Positions 44,163-53,019 of a stretch of DNA of 64,000 nucleotides are shown one piece after another. The stretch is from positions 1 through 64,000 of the forward strand of contig CAJMQQ010000008.1 in NCBI GenBank assembly GCA_905215625.1, given 5' to 3'. Numbering within the stretch: position 1 is the first letter of the stretch; each line of letters opens with the position of its first letter. Position numbers and translations under genes: made by a program. The notes beneath the pieces are model-generated. The model worked only from the letters and a program-made list of their open reading frames with translations. It did no database searches and was not told where the DNA came from. The stretch comes from an uncultured bacterium. GTDB lineage: Bacteria; Bacillota; Clostridia; Lachnospirales; Lachnospiraceae.

Positions 44163-44194
44163 TAAAAAAAGGAAGAACCCTGCGCTCTTCCTTT
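44163..44194 (-). terminator. Terminator of the formate/nitrite channel gene
   Basis: AAAGGAAGA (44168-44176) pairs with TCTTCCTTT (44186-44194), 9-base loop; on the minus strand seven T end the stem. The gap 44195-44299 holds nothing else recognised. Confidence 0.85.
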
Positions 44195-44299
44195 ATACTC
44201 CCATTACATCTATTTCTGATGCAGCAAACATTCCAGTTTGAATCAAATCGCCGGAGCTTCTCACTCCGTTCTCTTTTACCCTTTCCCTACAAATGACAC

Positions 44300-45136
44300 T
44301 TAATCCCATTTTTTCTTGTAAATCAGGTACAGCGGCAGTCCTGCGAATATCATGCCGCCAAGAATATTTCCAATTGTAACCGGAATAAAATTCTGAAGAC
44401 TTCCCGCCACAGTCAAATCTGCAAGCTGCTCTGCAGTAATCCCGTAAACCTCCTGTGCCATAGCAGCATAGCCAGGATTTGCGGCTGCCATAATACCAGC
44501 TGGTATATAAAACATATTAGCAACGCAGTGCTCAAATCCGCCAATTACAAACGCACAGATTGGAAAGAAGATTGCCCATACCTTACCTACAATATCTTTT
44601 GCACAAGTAGCCATTAATACTGCAAGGCATACTAAAAGATTGCATAAAATCCCAGAAGTTACAGCCTGTACTGGAGTAACCGCAAGCTTTCCAACTGCTG
44701 TTTTAATTGTATATGCCCCCAAAAGGCCTCCGGAATAATTCAGGTTTCCGCTAAATACAAGTAATGTATCAATAATCAACGCACCCATCAGATTGCTGAA
44801 ATAAACAACTACTAAGTTATACAGTAATCTTTTCCAGGTGGTTCTCTTTGCAAAAACGTCCATAATGATCAGGCAGTTTCCTGTAAACAGTTCACCGCCC
44901 AAAAATACAATAAGCATCAGCCCTACGGGGAAAATCACGCCAGCCATAGTTCGCGCAAGTCCGACATTTTCAATGGCATGGGCAGCCGTACTGCTGGCTG
45001 CGCCGCCCAGTGCAATAAAGGCGCCGGCCATAATACCAAGCAAAATCATTTTTCCAAGGGGCAGCACCGTTTTGTTTTCACAGGCTTTCATGTTGAGTTC
45101 GATGGTTTCTGCAGGGGTATTAAAATGATTATTCAT
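44300..45136 (-). CDS. Formate/nitrite transporter family channel
   Basis: A 278-residue membrane channel of the FNT family (FocA/NirC). Six hydrophobic helices; ELFTGNCL (about 82-89) is the Omega-loop and narrow-slit region of helix 2, FEHCVANMFYIP (about 201-212) holds the central His of the transport path, and IGNILGGMIF lies near the end. It probably exports formate from mixed-acid fermentation; nitrite cannot be excluded. It stands alone, with its own promoter and terminator. Confidence 0.92.
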   Translation of the reverse strand: MNNHFNTPAETIELNMKACENKTVLPLGKMILLGIMAGAFIALGGAASSTAAHAIENVGLARTMAGVIFPVGLMLIVFLGGELFTGNCLIIMDVFAKRTTWKRLLYNLVVVYFSNLMGALIIDTLLVFSGNLNYSGGLLGAYTIKTAVGKLAVTPVQAVTSGILCNLLVCLAVLMATCAKDIVGKVWAIFFPICAFVIGGFEHCVANMFYIPAGIMAAANPGYAAMAQEVYGITAEQLADLTVAGSLQNFIPVTIGNILGGMIFAGLPLYLIYKKKWD

Positions 45137-45166
45137 ATGTACCTCTCTCTTTTTATTTTCTTAAGT

Positions 45167-45184
45167 TTGTTAAATAGCAAACAG
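45167..45184. promoter_or_regulatory. Possible Rex box at the formate channel promoter
   Basis: TTGTTAA-ATAG-CAAACAG: left half perfect against the Rex consensus, right half four of seven. It lies just downstream of the -10 on the minus strand, a typical repressor position. Confidence 0.4.
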
Positions 45185-45190
45185 TGTTGT

Positions 45191-45219
45191 ATTATACTTA
45201 TGTTTCCAGGAAAAGTAAA
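45191..45219 (-). promoter_or_regulatory. Promoter of the formate channel gene
   Basis: Minus strand: -35 TTTACT (45219-45214), 17-base spacer, -10 TATAAT (45196-45191). Confidence 0.65.
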
Positions 45220-45258
45220 TAGAAACTGTGCTTTTTTCTTCTAAATGCGCCGCTGTAG

Positions 45259-45267
45259 TGGTATAAT
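45259..45267 (+). promoter_or_regulatory. Extended -10 promoter of the second MATE gene
   Basis: TGGTATAAT, a TGn-extended perfect -10, without a clear -35, 63 bases before the ATG. Confidence 0.5.
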
Positions 45268-45329
45268 TGTGAAATATACGATACGGCAAAGTTGTTCCAT
45301 TTTACTATTTTACAAAAGAGGGTTTTCTT

Positions 45330-46727
45330 ATGCACAATACCATTACTCAAGAACAGCGTTATGAAATGCTGACCAGACAGCCTGTAGAAAAGGTGATTCC
45401 CCGCCTGGCGGTTCCCACCATCATCAGTATGCTGATCAGTTCGATTTACAACACCGCAGATACCTTTTTCGTCAGCCAGCTGGGGACCAGCGCCTCCGGC
45501 GCTGTGGGAATTATTTTCTCCGCAATGGCCATCATTCAGGCCATCGCCTTTATGATTGGCATGGGAAGCGGCAACTATATGGCCCGCTGCTTTGGCGCAG
45601 GCGAACAGGAAAAGGGCGAGAAAATCGCCTCCACCGGTTTTTTTACGGGCCTTATCATGGGCACAGTTATCATGGTAATCGGATTATCCAATATCGAAGA
45701 TATTGTTATGATGCTGGGTTCTACAGAAACTATCAAACCTTACGCAGTAGACTATGCCCGCTACATCTTCCTGGCAGCGCCGTTTATGATGTGTTCCTTT
45801 ATCATGAACAATCTTCTAAGACTTCAGGGGCTGGCCGCCTATGCCATGTTAGGTATTGCATCCGGAGGGATCTTAAATATTTTCCTGGATCCGATTTTTA
45901 TTTTTGGTCTGAATCTGGGAACTGCAGGCGCGGCGATTGCTACCGGCCTGTCACAGTTTACCAGTTTCTGCATTCTCCTGTGCCAGTGCAATTTGCGAAA
46001 AGGCTGTGTCTCAATCCGCTTCCGTAATTTTGCACCTTCCTTTTCCATGTATCAGTCCATTATTATGGGCGGACTTCCCTCCCTGGGACGGCAGGGAATG
46101 GCCTCTCTGGCTACGATTATCTTGAACCTTACCGCACGCCCCTATGGAGATGCCGCCATTGCTGCAATGGCGATTGTCAGCCGCTGTGCCATGCTGTTAA
46201 ACTCTGCTGTGGTCGGATTTGGCCAGGGTTTCCAGCCAGTATGCGCCTTTTCCTTTGGCGCTCACAAGTACAGCCGTGTGAAAAATGCATTCTGGTTCTG
46301 TGTAAAAGTCAGCACTATTTTTCTACTCTGTGTCAGCGTCGTTATTTTCCTGTTTTCCGGACACGTCATTGAACTTTTCCGGAAAGGTGATCCGGAGGTT
46401 ATTGCAATCGGAACTCTGGCTCTTCGGCTCCAGATTTGCACCCTGCCCTTAGGCGGTTATCTCACTTTAAGCAATATGTGTTCCCAGTCCATTGGATATG
46501 GCTTTCGCTCCACGCTGCTTGCCATGTCCCGGCAAGGCATTTTTCTGATTCCCATTCTTCTGATTGCATCCTCTCTATTTGGACTTTTGGGAATCCAGAT
46601 GGCCCAGCCTCTGTCTGATCTGTGTACCTTCCTGCTGACTATATTTATTATGAGGGGCATCTTTAAAGAGCTAAATGCCTTGGAACAGCAGGAAATCGGC
46701 AGACTGTCTAAAGGAGCTTCTTCCTGA
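45330..46727 (+). CDS. MATE family efflux transporter
   Basis: A 465-residue MatE protein with about 12 helices, beginning MLTRQPVEKVIPRLAVPTIISMLISSIYNTADTFFVSQLG; this N-terminal motif is that of the MepA-like branch, different from the MATE protein at 7618. QGFQPVCAFSFGAHKYSRVKNAFWF is the second-half motif. It probably exports cationic drugs or metabolites. AGAGGG lies upstream of the ATG. Its 3' end overlaps the sulfatase remnant on the other strand by 20 bases. Confidence 0.93.
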   Translation: MHNTITQEQRYEMLTRQPVEKVIPRLAVPTIISMLISSIYNTADTFFVSQLGTSASGAVGIIFSAMAIIQAIAFMIGMGSGNYMARCFGAGEQEKGEKIASTGFFTGLIMGTVIMVIGLSNIEDIVMMLGSTETIKPYAVDYARYIFLAAPFMMCSFIMNNLLRLQGLAAYAMLGIASGGILNIFLDPIFIFGLNLGTAGAAIATGLSQFTSFCILLCQCNLRKGCVSIRFRNFAPSFSMYQSIIMGGLPSLGRQGMASLATIILNLTARPYGDAAIAAMAIVSRCAMLLNSAVVGFGQGFQPVCAFSFGAHKYSRVKNAFWFCVKVSTIFLLCVSVVIFLFSGHVIELFRKGDPEVIAIGTLALRLQICTLPLGGYLTLSNMCSQSIGYGFRSTLLAMSRQGIFLIPILLIASSLFGLLGIQMAQPLSDLCTFLLTIFIMRGIFKELNALEQQEIGRLSKGASS

Positions 46728-47118
46728 CAGCTTCTTTCATGGGAAGCCCTGTGTCATAATCAAGCTGACGCGGCTCATACTCTTCATTTTCACGCTGACG
46801 GGTATAGCCGTCGTTTTCCCAGACAGGTATTTTCTCCGATCTCCATGGTCTGCAGGCCCACTGATATCCCCTATACAAATCTCTGGTGTCATTCATATGG
46901 CCTAAAAGCTGATCATGGAGCCTATCTCTCACATCTGCTGTTTCCTCCGAGTTAATCCGGTTGCAGACCTCATAAGGGTCGGCATCGGTATCATAAAATT
47001 CATCGGTATCTAAAAGATGAATTACCAGTTTGTACCGTCCGTCTGTGATTCCCCGCATGATCTGAAGTCCGCCGAATCCGTCATTAAAAAATAATTTGTC
47101 TTCTGCTTTTCCTATTAT
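46708..47118 (-). pseudogene. C-terminal remnant of a sulfatase
   Basis: The open frame encodes only the last part of an arylsulfatase-like protein: IMRGITDGRYKLVIHL, EFYDTDADPYEV, then DLYRGYQWACRPWR, all typical of sulfatase C-termini that end in RPWR-type tails. The whole catalytic part with the C/SxPxR motif is missing. The frame is open from an in-frame TGA at 47119-47121, with no start codon until the internal Met at 47058. It begins directly after the mfd stop codon. This looks like the stump of a deletion whose other end lies at mfd. Expression as a 116-residue protein is possible but has no clear ribosome site. Confidence 0.78.
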
Positions 47119-47122
47119 TCAT

Positions 47123-50100
47123 TTATTTCACCAAATCCTTTAATTTCCCCAGGATTTCTTTTGCCTTTTCCATCATGGCGCCGCTGTCCTGATTCTTTTT
47201 ATTCATTTCCTGATATAGGAAACAAGGCTGATCTCCCATCTGGAATTTCAGCTTTCCTTTATAGGAAGCGACCATAGGAGGAATCCCGGCAGCATCCAGG
47301 CGGGCCTTGGGATACATCATCAGCCGAACCTCCTGGCGGTTAATCAGCACTTCCGTCACAAATACGCTGTGGGCCAGTCCCTTTAATGACGCTATCCGCA
47401 GCAGATTTTCCACAGCCCTCGGAATCTCTCCAAACCGATCCATCAGTTCATCCTGCATATCCATGTATTCGTCTTCGTTTTCAATCGAAGAAATTCTCTT
47501 ATAAATATCCAGTTTCTGATATTCATTCTTAATGTAAGAAGATGGAATGTAAGCATTAATATCGCAGTCTACAACCGTCTCGTAGGCTTCTTCTTCCTTT
47601 GCCACGCCCTGAATGGCTCTGACCGCCTGGTTTAACAGTTTGCAGTAAAGGTCATAACCAACTGCTTCCATATGGCCATGCTGTTCTGCGCCCAGAACGT
47701 TTCCAGCGCCCCTGATTTCCAGATCCCGCATGGCAATCTTGATGCCGGAACCCAGTTCCGTAAATTCCCGGATGGCCTGAAGACGTTTTTCTGCCTCTTC
47801 CTTTAACAGCTTATCTCTGCGGTACATCAAAAACGCATATGCCGTCCGGTTGGATCTTCCCACGCGCCCCCGAAGCTGATAAAGCTGGGACAGTCCCATG
47901 TGATCCGCGTCATGCACAATCATGGTGTTGGCATTGGGGATATCTAAGCCAGTTTCGATAATCGTTGTGGATACCAGTACGTCAATCTCTCCATTGATAA
48001 AGTCCAGCATAATCCGCTCTAACTCATGTTCCTTCATCTGGCCATGGGCAAAGACCACAGTTGCCTCCGGCACTAAGGCAGCTATCCGGTTGGTCACTTC
48101 TACAATATCATTGACCCGGTTATACACGTAATAAACCTGTCCGCCTCTTGCCATTTCCCGGTGAATGGCTTCACGCACCATCTCTTCGTTATACTCCATT
48201 ACATAGGTCTGGATAGGCGTCCGGTCAATGGGCGGCTCTTCCAGCACGCTCATGTCCCGGATTCCCACCAGGCTCATATGCAGGGTTCTGGGAATGGGAG
48301 TTGCCGTCAGCGTCAGTACGTCAATGTTCTTTTTTAACTGCTTAATCTTTTCTTTATGGGTTACTCCAAACCGCTGCTCTTCGTCAATAATCAAAAGTCC
48401 CAGATCTTTAAACACCACATCCGAAGACAGCACCCTATGGGTTCCGATTAAAATGTCTACCTGGCCTTTTTTCAAATCCTCCAGTGTCTTTTTCTGCTGT
48501 CCAGGCGTCCGGAATCTGGACATCATATCTACTCTCACAGGGAAGTCTTTCATTCTCTGGACAAAGGTATTGTAGTGCTGCTGAGCCAAAATCGTAGTAG
48601 GAACCAGATAGACCACCTGCTTACTCTCCTGAACCGCCTTAAACGCTGCTCTTAAGGCTATCTCTGTCTTGCCGAATCCAACGTCTCCGCAGATCAGCCG
48701 GTCCATGATTTTCGTACTTTCCATATCTGCTTTGGTCGCTTCAATGGCATCCAGCTGATCATCCGTTTCTTCATAAGGGAATAATTCCTCAAATTCCTTC
48801 TGCCAGACAGTATCCGGCCCGCATGGAAAACCATTGCCGGACTGACGGGCCGCGTAAAGCTGTACCAGATCCTTCGCAATCTGCTGGACAGCTCCTTTTA
48901 CTCTTGTTTTGGTTTTGCTCCATTCCCCGCCGCCCAGCTTATTCAGCTTTGGCTTTTTGGCCTCTGCACCTGCGTATTTCTGGATTCCTTCCAGCCTGGT
49001 GGCCGGCAGATATAAGTTGCCTCCATCTCCATACTCGATTTTCATGTAGTCTTTTACCACATGATCCTGCTCGATTTTTTCGATTCCACGGTAAATGCCG
49101 ACTCCATGGTCTTCATGAACCACGTAATCGCCAACGGACAGTTCGGAAAAACTCTGAATTTTCTTTCCCTCGTAGGCAGTCTTTTTGCGTCTCTTCTTTT
49201 TCTTCTCTGCCCCGAACATATCACCTTCTGTGATAACCACAAACTTCAGCAACGGATATTCAAAACCCCTATGGAGATTTCCGTAAATGACCATGATTTC
49301 TCCTGGACGGACGCTTCCCGAATCAGGAGTTTTCCCTTCTTCTGCTTCATCTGGACAGTATGCTTTTAAATCATATTCCCGTAAATCGCTGGCCAGACGG
49401 CTGGCCCTTGTCCTGGAACCAGACAGAAGTACAACCCGATACCCATTCTTTTTCCATCTGGTTAAGTCTTTAATCAGAATCTCAAAGCTGTTCTGATAGG
49501 AATTGACATTTTTTACATCAAATCCGAACTTTTCATTTACTGTCAGATTGGTTAAGTTCTGATCCAGACCGGTTAGGTACACCGTCCGGCCTGTCTGTAT
49601 CTTGGCTAAAATCTCTTTTGCAGGATATAATACCTCGGTCTGTCCCGGAAGAAGGTAACCTTTTTCCAGACGCTGAATCATACTTTCCCGAAATTCCGCC
49701 TCTACGGTTTCTCCCTTTTCCCGCAGTCTCAAGGGTTCGTCCAGGAAAACGATTCCGCTTCCCTCTGAAATCCCTTCCTTAAAATAGTCAAAAAAGGAGA
49801 CCGTGTCTTTGCAGAAGTACCGGACATACGCGTCCAGACCGGATACCTTCCAGCCTTCTTTTAATTCTTCCACAAATTCCCGGATCACTGCCCGAATCCG
49901 GCTGGCTTCCTCAATTTTTTTCTGGCTTCTTAGGGTTTTTTCATAAACTTTGGCCTCTTTTTCCATGGCCTCAATTCCGGCTGATAACTGCTCCGGAGTA
50001 ACCACTACCTCAATTGCCGGATATATGGTAACAGACTCCAGTTGTTCGATGGATCTCTGGCTTTCTAAGTCAAAAATACGGATAGAATCTACCTCATCAT

Positions 50101-50674
50101 CCCACAGCTCAATCCGAATAGGTGATTCTTCTGTCAAAGGGAATACGTCAATGATTCCGCCTCTGATAGAAAACTGTCCCATACCGTCTACCTGAGCCAT
50201 ACGCTCATATCCCATGGCAGTCAGACGTTTTCTCCATACATTCAGATCAATAGTTTCCCCGCCAGACACAGTAAGGGTCTGGTTCTCCAGATGTTCGAGC
50301 GGAAGCAGATGATCCATAAGACCATCCATGGTAGTAATCACCACGCCCCCTGATTCTTCCATCAAATGGCGCAGAACTGCCAGACGTTCCCGCACCATCA
50401 GATTTCCATGAATATCTGCACTAAAAAACAACAGGTCCTTTGCCGGATACAGCCATACCTGTTTTGTAAAATTGCGGAAATCGTCATATATTTCCCTGGC
50501 CCGTTGATCATCATAAGTAACAACCAGTTTCCAGCCCTCGCTGCCTCCCAGTTCGTGCATCAGCTGCACTTTCTGGGAATCCATGCTTCCTGTCACATGG
50601 ATAGGACCTTTTCCCTTTTTTAGAGCCGTTGTCAGATCTTCATACTCTTTTAGTTCCACCAGAGGGTTTATCAT
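47123..50674 (-). CDS. mfd: Transcription-repair coupling factor
   Basis: A 1183-residue DNA translocase that removes stalled RNA polymerase and recruits UvrA. The N-terminal UvrB-homology part (to about 350) lacks helicase motifs, as normal; the RNA-polymerase-binding domain follows (ELSVGDYVVHEDHGVGIYRGIE, about 517-538), then the RecG-like motor with Walker A GDVGFGKTE (about 663), DEEQRFG (about 763) and TATPIPRTLHMS, and the C-terminal TRCF domain. Full length. It follows pth after 16 bases and is probably in the same transcript. Confidence 0.97.
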   Translation of the reverse strand: MINPLVELKEYEDLTTALKKGKGPIHVTGSMDSQKVQLMHELGGSEGWKLVVTYDDQRAREIYDDFRNFTKQVWLYPAKDLLFFSADIHGNLMVRERLAVLRHLMEESGGVVITTMDGLMDHLLPLEHLENQTLTVSGGETIDLNVWRKRLTAMGYERMAQVDGMGQFSIRGGIIDVFPLTEESPIRIELWDDEVDSIRIFDLESQRSIEQLESVTIYPAIEVVVTPEQLSAGIEAMEKEAKVYEKTLRSQKKIEEASRIRAVIREFVEELKEGWKVSGLDAYVRYFCKDTVSFFDYFKEGISEGSGIVFLDEPLRLREKGETVEAEFRESMIQRLEKGYLLPGQTEVLYPAKEILAKIQTGRTVYLTGLDQNLTNLTVNEKFGFDVKNVNSYQNSFEILIKDLTRWKKNGYRVVLLSGSRTRASRLASDLREYDLKAYCPDEAEEGKTPDSGSVRPGEIMVIYGNLHRGFEYPLLKFVVITEGDMFGAEKKKKRRKKTAYEGKKIQSFSELSVGDYVVHEDHGVGIYRGIEKIEQDHVVKDYMKIEYGDGGNLYLPATRLEGIQKYAGAEAKKPKLNKLGGGEWSKTKTRVKGAVQQIAKDLVQLYAARQSGNGFPCGPDTVWQKEFEELFPYEETDDQLDAIEATKADMESTKIMDRLICGDVGFGKTEIALRAAFKAVQESKQVVYLVPTTILAQQHYNTFVQRMKDFPVRVDMMSRFRTPGQQKKTLEDLKKGQVDILIGTHRVLSSDVVFKDLGLLIIDEEQRFGVTHKEKIKQLKKNIDVLTLTATPIPRTLHMSLVGIRDMSVLEEPPIDRTPIQTYVMEYNEEMVREAIHREMARGGQVYYVYNRVNDIVEVTNRIAALVPEATVVFAHGQMKEHELERIMLDFINGEIDVLVSTTIIETGLDIPNANTMIVHDADHMGLSQLYQLRGRVGRSNRTAYAFLMYRRDKLLKEEAEKRLQAIREFTELGSGIKIAMRDLEIRGAGNVLGAEQHGHMEAVGYDLYCKLLNQAVRAIQGVAKEEEAYETVVDCDINAYIPSSYIKNEYQKLDIYKRISSIENEDEYMDMQDELMDRFGEIPRAVENLLRIASLKGLAHSVFVTEVLINRQEVRLMMYPKARLDAAGIPPMVASYKGKLKFQMGDQPCFLYQEMNKKNQDSGAMMEKAKEILGKLKDLVK

Positions 50675-50690
50675 GGTTTCCCCTTTCCTT

Positions 50691-51260
50691 TCAGTTCTTT
50701 TTACTGTTATAGCGGTTCATAGCCGCCTCAATTCCATCTAAAATGATTGCCTGGGCAGCCTGTCCTGCCTCTTTTGAAGCATCTTCCATGACCCGGCCCT
50801 CAATCTGAGAGAAATGGCCCAGCACATAATCTGCCAGATCCATCCGATCCGGTTTTGCCCCTACGCCTACTTTTATTCTTGGAAACTCCTGGGTTCCCAG
50901 ATGGGCAATAATACTTTTGATTCCATTGTGGCCGCCTGCGCTTCCCTTTTTCCGAATCCGAAGCTGGCCTGGCTCCAGACTGATATCATCATATATAACC
51001 ATAATATGCTCTGGATCTACTTTATAGAAATCGGCAGCCGCCCGAATACTTTCTCCGCTCAGATTCATAAAGGTCTGGGGCTTTAACAGAATTACTTTTT
51101 CCCCTCCAATTACTGCCTTTCCGCACAACGCCTTATGCTTTTTTTCCTCGATTGACGTTCCAAGCTGATCTGCCAGTGCATCCAGCGCCATAAAACCGGC
51201 ATTATGTCTTGTATTTTCATACTGCTTCCCTGGGTTTCCCAGACCTGCAATGATATACAT
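50691..51260 (-). CDS. pth: Peptidyl-tRNA hydrolase
   Basis: A 189-residue enzyme that frees tRNA from peptidyl-tRNAs dropped by ribosomes. GLGNPGKQYENTRHNAGFMALD holds catalytic Asn10 and His20; MNLSGESI and VIYDDISLEPGQLRIRKKGSAGGHNGIKSI hold the catalytic Asp and Asn. SD GGAGG precedes the ATG. First gene of the pth-mfd unit. Confidence 0.96.
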   Translation of the reverse strand: MYIIAGLGNPGKQYENTRHNAGFMALDALADQLGTSIEEKKHKALCGKAVIGGEKVILLKPQTFMNLSGESIRAAADFYKVDPEHIMVIYDDISLEPGQLRIRKKGSAGGHNGIKSIIAHLGTQEFPRIKVGVGAKPDRMDLADYVLGHFSQIEGRVMEDASKEAGQAAQAIILDGIEAAMNRYNSKKN

Positions 51261-51286
51261 TTTAATTCCTCCATTCTATCCACGCC

Positions 51287-51324
51287 ACAAAAGCGCTAAA
51301 CCGCCAGGGGGTGGGGTCTAACGC
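51287..51324 (-). promoter_or_regulatory. Terminator-like hairpin in the pth leader
   Basis: In the minus-strand RNA, GCGTTAGACC (51324-51315) pairs with GGTTTAGCGC (51302-51293), ten pairs with two G-U, followed by TTTTGT. It lies between the pth promoter and its ATG, so it may attenuate pth-mfd or just stabilise the leader. Confidence 0.5.
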
Positions 51325-51342
51325 TGCTCTTTGTCACGATTT

Positions 51343-51371
51343 AGTATATCCCATTTTTATAGGTTTGTATA
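51343..51371 (-). promoter_or_regulatory. Probable promoter of pth-mfd
   Basis: Minus strand: -35 TATACA (51371-51366), 17-base spacer, -10 TATACT (51348-51343). Confidence 0.5.
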
Positions 51372-51384
51372 CTGATTTTTTTCG

Positions 51385-51413
51385 TTGCGTCGTCTGCTCT
51401 TCTATGCTATACT
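51385..51413 (+). promoter_or_regulatory. Promoter of the riboswitch-controlled flavoprotein gene
   Basis: -35 TTGCGT (51385-51390), 17-base spacer, -10 TATACT (51408-51413) with TGC extension. Transcription would begin near 51420, right at the 5' edge of the aptamer. Confidence 0.6.
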
Positions 51414-51423
51414 TTTAATGTAT

Positions 51424-51487
51424 GCTTATATAAGTTCATAATTGGTTGAACGTTTCTACCAGCTGCCGAAAATAGCTGACTATAAGC
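51424..51487 (+). promoter_or_regulatory. Purine riboswitch aptamer, guanine class
   Basis: A three-way junction aptamer matching the purine riboswitch (Rfam RF00167 type). P1: GCTTAT (51424-51429) with ATAAGC (51482-51487). P2: GTTCA/TGAAC with loop TAATTGGT. J2/3: GTTTCTACC (51452-51460), fully conserved. P3: AGCTG/TAGCT with loop CCGAAAA, whose CC can pair with GG of the P2 loop. The 3' strand reads GACTAT; the C of GAC is the specificity base and a C there means guanine or hypoxanthine, not adenine. Seven T follow P1. The expression platform is unclear; a weak alternative stem using CAGC near 51460 and GCTG near 51498, followed by TTTTT, might be a terminator. Confidence 0.88.
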
Positions 51488-51532
51488 TTTTTTTGGTGCT
51501 GTTTTTCATTTAGAGAGGAGAAGTTATCATTT

Positions 51533-52942
51533 ATGAATCAAAACAATTTTGACGTAATTATTATTGGGGCCGGTCCTTCTGGTATTTTTTGTGCTTATGA
51601 ATTAATTGAAAAAAAGCCGGATTTAAAAATTCTTATGATTGAAAAGGGACGTCCCATTGAAAAACGTGTCTGCCCCAAGCGTACTACAAAAGTCTGCGTA
51701 GGCTGCAAGCCATGTTCCATTACTACCGGTTTTGCAGGAGCAGGCGCATTCTCTGACGGAAAGCTTTCCTTATCTCCTGACGTAGGCGGACATCTTCCGG
51801 AAATCCTTGGGTATGATAAGGCCACTGAGCTGATTCGGGAATCTGACAACATTTATCTGAAATTCGGCGCAGATACCAATGTTTACGGTGTCGATAAACA
51901 GAAAGAAATCGAGGAAATCCGCCGGAAAGCCATTCAGGCAAACTTAAAATTAATTGAATGTCCGATCCGTCACCTGGGAACTGAAGAAGGATATAAAATC
52001 TATACCCGTCTTCAGGAGCATCTGCTGGCTCAGGGCGTGCATATGGAATTTAATACCATGGTTAAAAATATTATCATTGAAAACGGCCAGGCAGTGGGCG
52101 TAACCACCGACAAGGAAGAAACCTTTACTGCTCCGGAAATCGTTGCCGCAATCGGAAGGGAAGGTTCCGACTGGTTCAGCCACATCTGCGGCGAGCATGG
52201 CATCGAGACCCAGGTAGGTACTGTAGACATCGGCGTCCGCGTGGAAGTACGGGACGAAATCATGGAATTTTTAAATAAGAATCTCTATGAAGCCAAGCTG
52301 GTTTATTATACCCCTACCTTTGACGACAAAGTTCGTACCTTCTGTACCAACCCATCCGGCGAGGTAGCTACCGAATACTATGAAAACGGACTGGCAGTGG
52401 TAAACGGCCATGCATACAAATCTAAAGAGTATAAAACTACCAATACCAATTTTGCCCTTCTGGTATCCAAAAACTTTACAAAACCGTTTAAGACTCCGAT
52501 TGAGTATGGCAAACACATCGCCCAGTTAAGCAATATGCTGTGCGACGGCAAGATTCTGGTTCAGACCTTCGGCGACTTCCAGAGGGGACGCCGTACCACC
52601 GAAGAACGTCTTTGCCGCAACAACCTGATCCCTACCTTAAAGGATGCCGTTCCAGGTGACTTATCCCTGGTTTTCCCGCACCGCATCATGGTGGACATTA
52701 AGGAAATGCTGCTGGCTCTGGATAAAGTAACTCCTGGTATTGCCAGCGATGAAACTCTGCTGTACGGCGTAGAAGTCAAATTCTACTCTAACAAGGTAGT
52801 GGTAAACACTGACTTTGAAACCAGCATCAAAGGCCTTCGTGCCATCGGCGACGGCGCTTCCGTTACCCGCGGTCTGCAGCAGGCCTCTGCCAACGGAATC
52901 AGCGTTGCAAGAAGCATCTTAAAAAAGCATTTTGAACAGTAA
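51533..52942 (+). CDS. FAD-dependent oxidoreductase, uncharacterised (COG2509-like)
   Basis: A 469-residue flavoprotein. IIIGAGPSGIFCAYEL (about 10-25) is the FAD Rossmann loop and the GDGASVTRGLQQASANGISVA segment near the end completes the FAD site. A cysteine-rich stretch VCPKRTTKVCVGCKPC (about 46-61) is followed by GFAGAGAFSDGKLSLS. The family is widespread in anaerobes but has no proven reaction. The guanine-class riboswitch in its leader suggests a role linked to purine supply or breakdown. AGAGAGGAGAAG is the ribosome site. Monogenic; terminator follows. Confidence 0.88.
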   Translation: MNQNNFDVIIIGAGPSGIFCAYELIEKKPDLKILMIEKGRPIEKRVCPKRTTKVCVGCKPCSITTGFAGAGAFSDGKLSLSPDVGGHLPEILGYDKATELIRESDNIYLKFGADTNVYGVDKQKEIEEIRRKAIQANLKLIECPIRHLGTEEGYKIYTRLQEHLLAQGVHMEFNTMVKNIIIENGQAVGVTTDKEETFTAPEIVAAIGREGSDWFSHICGEHGIETQVGTVDIGVRVEVRDEIMEFLNKNLYEAKLVYYTPTFDDKVRTFCTNPSGEVATEYYENGLAVVNGHAYKSKEYKTTNTNFALLVSKNFTKPFKTPIEYGKHIAQLSNMLCDGKILVQTFGDFQRGRRTTEERLCRNNLIPTLKDAVPGDLSLVFPHRIMVDIKEMLLALDKVTPGIASDETLLYGVEVKFYSNKVVVNTDFETSIKGLRAIGDGASVTRGLQQASANGISVARSILKKHFEQ

Positions 52943-52960
52943 TTCTGCAAAATAGACTGT

Positions 52961-53006
52961 CAAAAAACAGGTGTCCGAAAATCCAAACGATTCTCTGGCA
53001 CCTGTT
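52961..53006. terminator. Two-way terminator between the FAD gene and trmL
   Basis: AACAGGTGTCC (52966-52976) pairs with GGCACCTGTT (52997-53006) with one bulge. T-rich sequence follows on plus, and six T on minus, so it can end both converging genes. Confidence 0.8.
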
Positions 53007-53019
53007 TCTTATTTGTTTC

